Shown one piece after another: positions 10,746-21,874 of a stretch of DNA of 64,000 bases. Made by a program: the position numbers and the translations under genes. The stretch is taken from positions 7,546,251 through 7,610,250 of the forward strand of contig CM066924.1 in assembly GCA_033964015.1 (NCBI GenBank). Direction: 5' to 3'. The notes under the pieces are model-generated. The model did no database searches and was not told the origin of the DNA. It worked only from the letters and a program-made list of their open reading frames with translations. Origin of the DNA: Scolanthus callimorphus. Lineage: Eukaryota; Cnidaria; Anthozoa; Actiniaria; Edwardsiidae. Each line of letters begins with the position of its first letter. Within the stretch, counting starts at the first letter, position 1.

Positions 10746-13710
10746 TATGTGGTACATCCATGATCGCAAAACCACAAAATCTATGGCTCTTTACAAAATA
10801 ACCATTCTTTGCGATGTCTCAAACTTTGGCTCATCCCAGAATGACCATTCTTTGCGATGACTCAAAGTGTGACATTTAGGGCATAGGGATGATCGGAAAA
10901 CCACAAAATGCGACATCGCAAACTGCGGTCCCATTAATGACCATACTTTGCGATGTCTCAAAGTGTGACATTTAAGGCATTTTCCTAATAGAAATACAAA
11001 GGCTAGCTGGGGATTTATAAATATGTAAAACATGGGAAGTAAGATTTATGAACAAGCATTTAGTTTGTACGTGCGTGATTAATCTCAGTATTAGTTACAC
11101 TATAGAGTGCAAACAGCATAAAAGTAGTATATAACTAACGAGTTCTGTTTTGTACTATTTCCTATTTACCGAATAAGTAGTGAGTTCCACTGAAAAAATA
11201 GTGCAGCCACTATGAATGAGACAGGTGAAAAAGTTACAGATCATCGTAAGGTGAAAAACTATATACTGGAGAGGGGGGATGAAGCCCCCGCTTTTTGGCA
11301 ATTTTTCACATTTTCTATGAGTCAGCCCCCCATTTTGGTGTTCCTTTTTTCTGTCTTTCTTATAAGCCCCGCCACTCACTTTATTTCACATCGAAGTGAG
11401 CTCCGCGGGCCATGTGTGGAACTGCTGAGAGTGATATTGGAGGTTGCATGCATCTCTCTTTATTTCTGTTATATTTTTTTTCTGGTTTTGCTTTATCTCC
11501 AAGGTATAGTTCTACGATTTGTCCGCAAATTGCGATGACATGCAACGTGGCGAAAGGCCCATCCCAAACTCTGCGACATCGCAAACTTTGGTTGTTTAGA
11601 ATTACCCAACACCGCGACATCGCGAATTGTTGAATTGCTAAGAGTGAAGCCCGATGTTACTTGGTTTCAGGTAAATTTGTTGTTCCTAGCATTCGCTCGT
11701 AGTTGCGATGACGCTATGGCTCATCGCAAAAGTTAGTTATTTAGAATTACACAGCAACATATCCTCCTTCCTTGGACTACCTATGATTGGTAAGTGACTT
11801 TTGTGCTTCGATTACCCATTATTGGTAATCCAAGACCAACATGACTATTAATACCTTCGTTCTATAAAAGCAACCAAATGTATGAGCGAATGTACCGAAA
11901 ATCGTGCTAACAACAACAACAAAACAATCGTGCGAACAATTGCGGGGCTCGTAAAAGAAAAACCGGACGTATTACATGAAAAAAAAAAACATCCAGTAAT
12001 ATATATTTATATACAAGAGAAGACGGAACAAGTTTACTTTCAGTTACACATGTTTCACGCTTGGCGCGATCATCAGACTTAAGTAAATTTTTACAGTGCA
12101 TTTTACCTAATTATGCTGCCGCGGAGGCTTTTGCTCCTATTGGTGGCGTAGCAATGATTCTCATGTCGACATTTCGTAACTAGCTCCGAGCGTTTGTTTA
12201 ACAGCCCGGGATCTTTAGAGGAGAGAATGCAGAGCTTTCCAGTAAGATATATATATTTAAGCATTAGAGCACAACTTTCTATGACCTTTTTAAAAAGTTC
12301 ATGAAAATTAATAAGAACAACACAATAGAAACACAATAAGATTCACGGGACCGTAGCGTGTTGTAATTCTGATACAACCACTAGTGGTTGTAACTAATTT
12401 GCATAGCAACTTTCATGAAACATATCTTGAAGTTTCTCTGCCAAATTTACAAGATTTTTAAAACAGCGGACACTAGAAGCGATTAATTTTTTAAGTAGTT
12501 TACAACATTCGCATCCGTGTTGTAAACATTACATAGAGCACGCGTGATGTTGGGAGAGACGCGAGAACGTTGTAAAATCACGAGCCGCAGAAACAAAACA
12601 CTATCTAGGATTCACCTAGCTGTTCGAGCATTATTGATAAACCCCCCACCCAAGCTTTATATACGACTGCTTCCAGCAAGAAATCAGTAACTGTAAAACT
12701 TAGCAGACCCGTTTGCCTCATCAACAGATACCTCTTTTTCCTCTTCCTGTTCCTTTTCGCTCTAGACTGTGAAAAGAGGTAAATATGCCAGGAAATTTTG
12801 GCATCTGCAATCTTTTAGGGTGCTACTTTAAGCAAACATGCCCTTAAAATAAAAAAAAAGAGCGCTTTGAATTGCTGTAAAACCTGTCAATTTTGTGGTG
12901 GTGTATGAGGTGTTGGGAAGATGAATTGATATTGTCGATGTCCATTTTTCTGAAGCTTGACCACACCATTCTGGTATCCTTTGGAGGTCAAAATTGTTTT
13001 TCACAGCAAGCAACCCACCGCAAAACGTGGGAGTCCCCCCAACCAGTACAGGAAATCATACATTGGAAGATATATTTTTTGTCTGAAATTATGATTCTGA
13101 GTTCAAGTTGAGCAAATTGATCCAGAAGCACTCTTCACAGTAAGCACATCTCTCAATGACGAGGGTTGTTTGAGAGACTCACTAGCTAGGATGTTATTGT
13201 TTTGTTAAAGAAGCTTACATGGAAACGCATAGTTCCCATTTTATACATTCAACATCAAAAGAACTATAAAATTGAATGTTAACGAGTTTATTGAAAAAAA
13301 AAAACACTGGATTTTGTTCTTGTACATTTGGTGTTTTCTTCAAAATCAGCCTGGAAATGTTCTTAAAATTGGTCAAAATACTGCATACACTACCAGCAAT
13401 CAAATGCCGATTGAATGTGATTGGCAGAAGGTAACACTATTTAGTAGCAACAATTAGTCAAGTCCAAAAATAATTGCTTAATGTACCCTGGAAATCCCCT
13501 ACTTGGTACTCTACCACTGTAGGTTACTGTACTCGAATCTAACAGGCAGCCATTTTTGTATACAAGAACAATTTTCATTTTTCAGGCTGCACGTGTTCTT
13601 ATGTATAAGGTACCCAGACCAAATTTCAGCCTGAGTGTTCTTAATCCACTTTTATGCGGGTTTTACTGTATTAAACACCACAACTCATCCCCCCCCCCAA
13701 AAAAAATATT
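10746..13710. other. Gene-poor stretch with scattered short repeats
   Basis: The block TTTGCGATGTCTCAAA recurs near 10808, 10851 and 10949, and its complement (GCGACATCGCAAA) near 10908 and 11573, forming loose inverted pairs. Positions 11641-13710 show no supported gene: short chance ORFs, an inverted CCACTAGTGG near 12379, and A/T runs. The longest frame entering the Harbinger element from 13556 is only upstream read-through of the transposase frame. Confidence 0.4.
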
Positions 13711-13713
13711 TAA

Positions 13714-13742
13714 GGCTGCGTACACACTTGGTGCCCGGGCAC
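13714..13742 (+). repeat. Harbinger left terminal inverted repeat
   Basis: This is a 29-bp repeat identical to the reverse complement of 19688-19716, preceded by the TAA target duplication at 13711-13713. It continues into GTGCCCGGGCAC palindromes. Confidence 0.92.
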
Positions 13743-13966
13743 TAGTGCCCGGGCACACGTCGGGCACGGGCACGAAATGGTACTGTGTGCAGACTTTAGG
13801 TCCAGATATGCGAGTTATGTTCACATTCAATACACCAAACAATTGTCGCTTAGGTGCTCGGAAGATGCATGCGTTTCGCGTTCGTTATTTCAGCCTCCTT
13901 ATGTCATTATATGGCATGTTTAATTTCTTTATTTTGTGTTTGTACATGAAACACCTAAGGGACGCC

Positions 13967-15137
13967 ATGGACGACAGCGATGCGCAAAGATTAGGTTGCA
14001 TTTTCAGAGAAACATGTGCTGCAATAACAACAAGAATCAACGTTTTCCTAGCTAATAGGAATCGAGTTCAAGTCAGGACGCTGTGGAAAATTCAACGTCT
14101 AGAACATGTCTTGGATCATGAATTCGTTCATTTCCCTGATAGAAAATGGCTTGAAAGTTATCGCATCTCGAAAGAGATGTTCACACAGTTGACCCAAGAT
14201 CTGCAAGGTCTCCAGCGACAGGTAACACGATTGCGCAATCCAGTACCTGTAAGAACAACCATAGCGATGTTGCTAAAGCGTTTAGGAAAGGGACTGGACT
14301 ACAGAGAAATTGGTGATAAATTTGGAGTAGGTGCTTCAACGGCATGTTTGAAAGTCAATGAGGCAATGCAGCTCCTAGTTAGCTCGAAGGTGCACATTAT
14401 CAGCAAACTCCAAAGGAGAATAGACTTGAAAAACATCATAAATGGATTTCAGAGACGATGGAATTTCCCACAATGTCTAGGAGCCATCGATGGTACCGAT
14501 ATTCCCATAAAAGCCCCACTTATCCACCACGCCGACTATTACAATAGGAAATGCTACCATTCTATTATTTTGCAAGGAATTTGTGATAGCCGATGCTGCT
14601 TCACTGACATATTCACTGGTTGGCCAGGTCGAGCACATGATGCAAGGGTGTTTGGTCGCTCTCAAATAGGAAAGCTAATTACCGAGAATACGTTGATACC
14701 CAATGATTCAAACTTATCAAGGGTTATTGATAATCATGTTATCGAACCATTTCTTATCGGCGATCCAGCTTATCCCATCCAAGCATTTAATGAAGAACTA
14801 CCCCGGCAGTAATCTCACACCAGAGAAAGAACATTTCAACTATAGGCTAAGCCGTGCACGCATACAGATAGAGCGAGCATTTGGCCGTCTGAAAGGAAGA
14901 TGGAGATGTCTATTCCGAGCCCTTGATTGCGACCTTGATAAGGTCGTACTTCACGTTACATCTGCTTGCATCATGCACAACCTGTGCGAAGAGCGCAAGG
15001 AGTGCTACCTCGAGGAATGGAACAGACTGGGTGAAGATGAAATTGGCGATCTACCGCGGCCGGATCCGCTGAATGAGGACACAAATCACAGTTCAGATGC
15101 AATAAGGAACGTCTTGGCACACTATTTGTATAACTAA
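13967..15137 (+). pseudogene. Harbinger DDE transposase (HARBI1-like), one frameshift
   Basis: The chosen ATG at 13967 has an ideal context (GCCATGG); ATGs further up in the same frame (for example 13808) are possible. The first frame ends at 14812; a second frame (about 14703-15137) continues the protein, giving about 390 aa, the usual length. A helix-turn-helix-like segment (LLKRLGKGLDYREIGDKFGV, about residues 104-123) precedes the catalytic core. First Asp is in AIDGTDIPI (residue 175), second in GRAHDARVF (residue 225), and the Glu is in IQIERAFGRLKGRW (codon at 14871). GDPAYP and the downstream NLTPEKEHFNYRLSRAR are family hallmarks. The shift lies between GDPAYP and HLMKNYPG, about 14770-14780, fitting loss of one base. 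The enzyme would excise and insert the element at TWA sites together with the Myb-like partner. Confidence 0.9.
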
Positions 15138-16179
15138 TCTCAGAACTTTATAAAAAAAATTGCCGGTTGCAACAAAGAAACCACGCCCATTCACAGTTCA
15201 GCCCATTCAACAGGAACAGACTGGAACGATAGTCATGTGACGCAACCGTAAATACTTAATTCTAAATATATCAGAACCAAGTATCAAAGTGATTGCGAAC
15301 GGCTTGTAAACAGTCACATGATAACCATTCTCTATTTAATATTAAGCCTTGTTTATAAACTGTGTATGGAGCTGTTGCGTTACAGTCACTACTGATTGAT
15401 CAATTTTAGAACAAAGTATGAATGTAATATCACAAGAGGGGTTGTGAAAAGTGTCGGATTTGAAAGCTAGAAAATGGCAAATGACCAGAACAAAAACATT
15501 TTTTTGGCACTACAAATTGACCTACTAGTGTGATTTGACTAAAACAATTATTCCTCTCGCCCTCATGGCCTCCTTCGACCTTCGACCTCATGGGCTATTG
15601 ACTCAGAGCCCATTCGGGCTCAAGGAATAATTGTTAAATATATCCGAGACGCAAAGCGTTGAGATATATATATTGCCACTGTTCATCTACCTTGAAGGCA
15701 AACGTTGCTTTAATATTCACCATATCAGGATAAAATGTGAAATTATTGTCAATATTGCCTAGAAAGCTCAAATCACCGAAGCTCGTGCACGACGCAAAAC
15801 AGTGAACATCCTTGGATATTATGAGTTTCAGGAGCCAATCAGAGCATGCAGAATTGAATATCCACTGATTTGGTGAAAACTAATGTTATACAATACATTT
15901 TTAAAGCATTTATTTGAAATGGCACTAATAAACAATTATGTAACAGTGTTCTTATCGTATTATCTACTAAAGTTTAGTTCATAACAACCAGGCTGACGTG
16001 GTTTTCAGTTTTATCCTCAAACTGAATGGATGTAAGAAATGTCAACAACAAATCATAACATTGCACTACGTGGTCCTCGCTACTTGGAGGAGGTGGTGGT
16101 CTTGGAGGAGGAGTGTATCCTGCATTAACGAACAAATGTCAACAACTTTTAAACAAGATATGTAAAAAAGGAATGTTAA
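15138..16179. other. Harbinger internal spacer between convergent genes
   Basis: No gene is seen. A local dyad at about 15545-15630 (CCTCATGG...CCCATTCGGGCTC and its surroundings) is noted. An AATAAA on the minus strand near 15908-15913 could serve the Myb-like gene as a polyadenylation signal; it is about 270 bp beyond that stop codon. Confidence 0.35.
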
Positions 16180-19100
16180 CTAAAGCCTAAAAAGGTCATT
16201 TTCGTCAGGAGATGCTTCAGTGCTTGAAGAAGATGATGGTCTTGGTGGGGGACTGTAGTAACCAAAGCCTGTCTCGTTATGTGGAAAGTTGTAGCTTGGA
16301 TTATGATATTGGTTAGTTGGGTATCCTGGAACACTTGGACCAGCACCTTGCAACATCATCTGTGTCATTCCCATCATAGTTTGAGACATCATTCCCAACA
16401 TTTGGCGAAAAAATACCCGGTCTTCTTCTCGTTCCCTACTGCGTGCTTCTTGAGTATCTGAACTGGTCTGCATGAGTTGTTTCATCTGTTCATTAGATTG
16501 ATCCATGACATCACAAAGTCGTGGTTTCTTCTTAGAGGCAGGGGCCTTTTTTGTACTTTTCCTTTTTGCTTCTGTTGATGCTGGTAAGACAGCATTTACT
16601 TCAGCTGCTGTTGATTCTTCATTGCCATCAGCAGCGCAAACAGCATTGCTGAAAGGAGTTGCTGCCACTGTAGTCTCTCCTGTGCTTTCTAACAAATGTT
16701 CTTGTGGTGGGTCTTCCACAGGATGAGTACCTGAACAAAAAACAAGAACCATTAAGTGCCACACAAATGACTTGGGCTCAAATTTGCTCATAAAAATGTT
16801 ACCGCACCAAGGTATCTTTTGACAAAGAGATTGTTTTCTCAGTGTTATTTGTATAGGAAATCATACGGCTTCCATGGCAAGTTCAGTGTATCAAAATGTA
16901 TCAAAATTGTAAGAGCCTCACAATGTCCTTTTATAGTCCAAGTTCATTACTTCACTGTCCTGCAGTAAAAAGTAAAAATCCCTACATCAATTTTCATGAC
17001 CTGATCCACAAGTCAATATCACACCCTGCAACCCCTACCAAACCTAACATTTGCTAAAAACTAAAAACATGTTTTTTTTTCTCCACTGGCATTTATAGCA
17101 CGACTTTAGGGGCATTTTAAAGACCAAAACGATTTAGGAATCTGGCCATTTTTAGCTGTTTCAGCTTAGTATGAAAATGAGTTGAATCATACACAGGACC
17201 TTTTTCCCTGACAGTTGATTGAGTGTGGAAAACAAGTATCTAATTGGCATGTTTCACGATAGCAGTTGATATCTATAGTTTATCCACCCCTATTCAACAT
17301 GGTTTCATAGACAATGTTTGGGGTATTCAAGAACCTTCGAATAGCATACATGTAGGACTCTTGCCAAAAGCTCAAAGAGTTGAAATAAATGAATTGTTGG
17401 TACTCAAAACTTCCCTTCTTGCACAAACCATAAAGCCAAAATTTCAAACAAAGTATCTGACATGTAAAGGAATGATCTTTTGGGGTTGATGGGTGGATCG
17501 AACTGGCTGCTTTGGAATACCAATGACTTCAAAATTATTGTGATACCTGCCTGATGTGTGGGTGAGTTGACAAACTATATGGTACAAGTCTTTGGCTAAC
17601 AGTGGTACCTATTCTAAGCAGCCACCCTTGGGACCGAGCCAAGTGGCCGCTTCATAGAGGTTGCCCGCTTAAAGGGGTTTTAGCACATGATTTAAGCACA
17701 TTTTTGGTGATGTAAAAAACATCCAAATAACTGATGCATTGCGAAAATACTAGTCTAGGTTTGTTAAATGAAGTTACATCAAAATTTGCATGAAAATTGC
17801 CAGTCTTGCTGATTGAACTTACCTTGCTTAAATAGTCTATATCAAGTGACATAAGTGCTTTGGGGATGAGCGCAGGATGAGCACATACAAATTTAGATCT
17901 GTGTTTTTGAGAATGTATTCAAATAACCATGACACAGCCCCTTAAACACGAGGTTCCGGTATAAATGGGATAACTTCTCCCACCCCCGGGCTCGAGAACA
18001 ATCAGTTATTAATCAGCTGTCAAAGAGTGAACATCTCACTTCGTCTCTCTGTCAGATACTAATTCAAAATGCAAGCAAAAATGCCAACACATGATTTTCT
18101 ACCTGTTTAAATTTGTATTCCTTCTCATTTCTTGCAAAAGAATTTTATTCGAACCTGATTTGGTTCGGATAAAAATGCTTTTCCTCGCAGCACAGAATAT
18201 TATTCGCTCTTTTGAATACTAATTAGTCTCTTGCTCTCCGCTGAGAATAAAAAAAATGCTTTTGTTTAATCCAAAATAGATTCGAATAAATTTTTTTGCT
18301 ATAAATGAAAAGGCTCATGGGTTTAAAGAGCTAGGAAATTATTTGTACTTTTGCATGCGTTTTGAATTCTAAATTTTGAATTTCGTGGTACAGAGAGATG
18401 AAGTGAGATCTTCACTCATTGACAGCTGCTTGATAACTGATTGTTCTCGGGCCCCGGAACCTCATGTTTAAATAGAGGTAGTACAAGAAAAGTTGTTCAC
18501 TGTTGCACTGTAATTTCCTGTTGTTGCATTTCTGTTACCAAAATGGTATTAAGAAGGATTTTGTGGTCGCTTAATAGAGGTAATAATAGCATTTGGCTGG
18601 CCATTGGCACTGAAATAGAGTCCCAAATATTTTGGGGCTTTGAAAAGTGCCTAGATCTGCCCCTGATGATTTGTAGTGATAGTTGGCATAAATACCACTC
18701 ATGAAATGTCTAAAATATTTGTAATTTTAACCTGCCTTACATAATGCTCATAAAAATATTACATAAAAATTAATGCTCATTAAAATATGCCTGTACAAAT
18801 CAAATGACAAATGGCTATAAATAAACTGAAATATCAATTTTCATCAAGTTCTTTATCTGGGGATAATTTCCAGGGGGGTGCAGGTGGGGGGTCATTTCTG
18901 AACACCCTTCCGCAGGGGAGGGGGATGGATATTTTCTGGAACCACACATTTTCATTAACTGTGATAAGTAAGCTTATCAATTCAAAAATAAACAAATAAA
19001 GCTTTATAGACTAAGGATAAACAAAGAATTAATTTAACCCTTCGATCACCCCTGAAAATTATTACAGAGTCCCAATAAACTCAAGTCTCAAGTCCCCCAT

Positions 19101-19444
19101 AATTCTTACCAGTTCAACCTACCTAGAATGCGGTCAAGTTTATCCCAGTGCTGGAATGCCGTTCTTTCCAAGCTGGAGAGCGCTTTGGAATCATATGGCC
19201 GTTCAGCCCCAGATACTTTCATTCGGTCTTTCAGTTTGCTATAACCAGATTTCAGTTTTTTCACCTTTGTCTCGATCTGCTTCTCTGACCGCTTTAAGCC
19301 ATTATCTTTTTCAAGAAGTCTTCTTATTTCCTTGTAGACTTCCTTTTTTGTCGACATTGGGTCTGCAGAAGTTTTAGCATCACTGTAGGCATCTATAAGC
19401 GCACTAATGTCTTCGTTACTCCACTTCGCTCCATCAGCCGCCAT
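16180..19444 (-). CDS. Harbinger Myb/SANT-like DNA-binding protein, two exons
   Basis: Exon 1 is 19444-19123 and exon 2 is 16730-16180, joined with GT (GTAGGT) and AG (TTTTTTGTTCAG), frame preserved, 873 nt giving 290 aa. ATG at 19444 has context AAGATGG. An alternative donor 13 bp further on would break frame. Exon 1 holds a trihelix/Myb-SANT-like domain (KWSNEDISALIDAYSDAKT ... KQIETKVKKLKSGYSKLKDRM, about residues 6-85). Exon 2 is low complexity with a Lys-rich likely nuclear signal (EAKRKSTKKAPASKKKPR), a charged helix (EARSREREEDRVFF), a Met-rich run and a Pro/Ser-rich tail. In Harbinger elements this second protein is known to bind the transposase, carry it to the nucleus and recruit it to the DNA ends. 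This frame is uninterrupted although the transposase is broken. The 2.4-kb intron contains a nested foldback. Confidence 0.88.
17945..18475. mobile_element. Foldback element nested in the Myb-like gene intron
   Basis: Left arm about 17945-18090 and right arm about 18345-18475 are imperfect inverted repeats. Shared blocks are GAGGTTCCGG at the outer ends, GAGAACAATCAGTTAT, CAGCTGTCAA, ATCTCACTTC and TCTCTCTGT. The left arm has about 25 bp (TATAAATGGGATAAC...) absent from the right. There is no ORF. It lies within the intron and therefore inside the Harbinger element. Confidence 0.7.
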
Positions 19445-19687
19445 CTTGAAACTTTCGGCAATGGGAAACAAGGGATTGTGGGTATGCGCAGCGTTGATTT
19501 GTGGGTAAAAGTTCCCGGGAACCATCGAAAATCATGTGCACACAAGAAAATGTTCCAAAACGGTGCCCATTTTAGTGCCCGAGTACAAGGTCCGTACCTT
19601 GTACTCGGGCACCAGTGCTGTGCTCGAATTTTGGCTTCGGCACTCGAAAAATTGGAGCGTTCACATTAGTGCCCGTGCTCGGGCACC

Positions 19688-19716
19688 GTGCCCGGGCACC
19701 AAGTGTGTACGCAGCC
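19688..19716 (-). repeat. Harbinger right terminal inverted repeat
   Basis: This is the exact reverse complement of 13714-13742, followed by TAA at 19717-19719. Subterminal GTGCCCGGGCAC-like palindromes lie just inside. Confidence 0.92.
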
Positions 19717-19719
19717 TAA

Positions 19720-21440
19720 GTCAAAGAAAAATAGAGTGCACTTGTAAATAATTTTATTGGGAAGCCTTTTCAGTGTTTCACGCATGCGAACTTCAGAGTA
19801 TTTTTTTAAAAAATAATGATCTCTATTCAATGAACGAGTTACAGGCTCGTGGGGTTCCCATGCGCGAAATTCGAAATTGCAGCCCTGGCAGAATAAACAG
19901 TTTAGGCTGTCATGTTCTATGCTCTTCGGTCTGGAAATTCTGGCAAATAGCAACATCCAAAGCAGCGATTTATTCAAATTTGGTCGTGATCTTAGATCTG
20001 ATGCGTGAATGAAAATGCATGTTTTATTGCACAGCCATCATTTTCCTCTCGCCACTTTGCAGTAGCACAGTTTCAATATTAGTTCAAATTACATTCGATC
20101 AGTTTTCCGAAATCACAATATACGAGTTTTGGTACATTTTCTTGTTAATATTTTCACTGTTCCGTTAAATTCATTGCATACATTGTGAAGAATAATATTT
20201 TTTCACATACAAAACTATCGGACACTCAGAAAAACTAATTTTCAAACATAAAACATCACAATACATCCTCTATTCCATATTTTCCCCTCTGCAATCCCCT
20301 ATTTCCTCCTACGTTCATACGAGCCGTTGCACACAGGACCTATAAAGCTCAATTCACTTCCGGTGTAACATAACACCACTTTTGAAGCCATACAATCCAA
20401 TGCAAAACGTTGGTGCATCCCTTTCCCCCCGCCTTCGCCCTTTCAATGTTGCTAGATGAGCTGGTGATAAGCGGCCTGATTTTCCAGCCAACATTGAAAG
20501 AGGCAGGAAGGGAACAGAAGTGCAAGTGCGTCAACTACTTTTACATTTGATTGTAGCAGGGAAACAATTGGACAATAAGCTTACTGCACGATTCCGGCTG
20601 ACGCGATTGCGGCAATCAAAGGAATGCGGGCAGGCATATGCAGGCAGGATTGCCAAATTAAAGTTTCGCGAATTAATGAATGAATTTCGACAACATAGAA
20701 ATGACTTACTCTATTCTAAAGCCTTCTTCTAAACCGCTCTTACCTCCGACAGCTTTGTAGAACTCACCTAGGTGTTCTCAGCGCCAGCAACGCGGATGAC
20801 GCTGCTTTAGGACAAGCCGCTCAGTTTCCTCGTCTAGCTCGGTTTCTTTGTAAACCAGAGTGCGCGGAACGGTTGGCCCACCGGTTTGGCAAAACAAAAA
20901 CTGTCCTTTTTCTGTCTGATTCTCCCTGATATGAGGATATTCAGTTCTTTCGAAGGTTCTAGGCCAGGCTTCCAATTTCCAAACCGTGAATTTTCGAGGA
21001 GATCTCGCACATTCTGCAACAACTGCGCAAAAGCAGCAGCGACTGGAAAATGGCAACATCTAACAAATCCGTTATCTCGGAAGGGATTCTCGCTCGGCTA
21101 GTCTTGACAGAACTTGACTCGGCCATACTTCAAGCTTGAAGCACATTGAAGAAGAACTGAGAATCAAAACGAGGTTGGACTTTGTAAACTGGTCAGCGGT
21201 TGTCTAGCGATCGCTTTTCTTTTCGGCGTCCTTTTTGCGTCTTTCGATCGCTAAAAAGCGTTTTAACAATCGTCAGTTCACGATGCCCACCGTCAAATTA
21301 GCCTTCCTGAGACCGCTATATGACATTGCTGTTTGGCAATTTCTGATTCTAGGTAACTTTACCAAATAATCCTTGGGAGCGAAACGGTTAGCAGACGGCA
21401 AACCGATACTGTCTTTCTCCATGCAGGAGAAAATAGCCAA
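19720..21440. other. Non-coding stretch after the Harbinger element
   Basis: No supported gene is present. At about 20432-20450 and 20490-20505 the blocks CCCTTTCAATGTTG and CAACATTGAAAGAGG form a short hairpin. Around 21205-21265 AGCGATCGCTTTTC and TTTCGATCGCTAAAAAGCG form another. Short ORFs at 20520-20732 and 20778-21059 show no motif I recognise. Confidence 0.35.
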
Positions 21441-21443
21441 TTT

Positions 21444-21874
21444 GATGTACAGATTGTTGGAGACGCCGGTATTCGGACATCTCTTTTCCCAAAATTGAGC
21501 AAGACGAAGTACAGGAAGCAACAGGAGAATGGAAAGCAGGCTCTGCGGCTACTAGGAAATTAGCAGAGTGGTGCCAAGACCAGTGGCGAAGGAAACATCC
21601 AGTTCTCCCAGTGCGCCGAATGAGGCCATCACACATGGCTGTTCCACTATTTGGCGAGTGTGTCCCGCTTTGTTATCGTTGCGGAAGCCCGCGCAACAAA
21701 TATTCAGATGAACCTGAACGAGACATTCCTACAGAGCTACAGACGGCAATAGCTCTATCCTCACTTACATGACGAAGGAAACGAGGGAGAGTCCGAGAAT
21801 GTGAGCACAGAAGCCGAAGCGATTGAGAAGTCACCAGCACGACGCATGTGCTTGAGGAGCAGGACTTCCAGCTG
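21444..21874 (+). pseudogene. Protein-coding fragment with a CxxC motif, one frameshift
   Basis: An open plus-strand frame without ATG at its left end runs from about 21444 to a TGA near 21770. It reads ...EQDEVQEATGEWKAG, LAEWCQDQWRRKHPVLPV and FGECVPLCYRCGSPRNKYSD. After a one-base shift it continues as DEGNEGESENVSTEAEAIEK and ends at TGA near 21874 with RMCLRSRTSS. The even amino-acid composition, the acidic tail and the CxxC suggest the last exon of a gene or transposon ORF. The 5' part is not found upstream. I do not recognise the family; confidence is limited to its being protein-derived. Confidence 0.4.

Larger units (their letters stand above)
13714..19716 (+). mobile_element. Complete PIF/Harbinger DNA transposon, 6003 bp
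   Basis: Positions 13714-13742 and 19688-19716 form a perfect 29-bp terminal inverted repeat beginning GGCTGCGTACACACTTGG. TAA flanks both ends (13711-13713 and 19717-19719), the 3-bp TWA duplication expected for PIF/Harbinger. Inside are the two canonical genes in convergent orientation: a DDE transposase on the plus strand and a Myb/SANT-like DNA-binding protein on the minus strand. Subterminal GTGCCCGGGCAC-type palindromes are repeated near both ends (about 13731-13775 and 19598-19705) and are plausible binding sites. The transposase carries a frameshift, so this copy is probably not autonomous unless the indel is a sequencing error. Confidence 0.92.

Noticed and set aside
10568..10860. 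Overlapping plus-strand ORFs near 10.6 kb
   Set aside because: They run through the 38-bp tandem repeat and change frame with it; no motif.
13556..13966. A longer N-terminus of the Harbinger transposase starting before 13714
   Set aside because: Those codons lie outside the terminal repeat, so they cannot belong to the element's gene; the ATG at 13967 has an ideal context.
20520..21101. Several ORFs of 60-93 codons between 20.5 and 21.1 kb
   Set aside because: They overlap on both strands and show no conserved segment or splice context.
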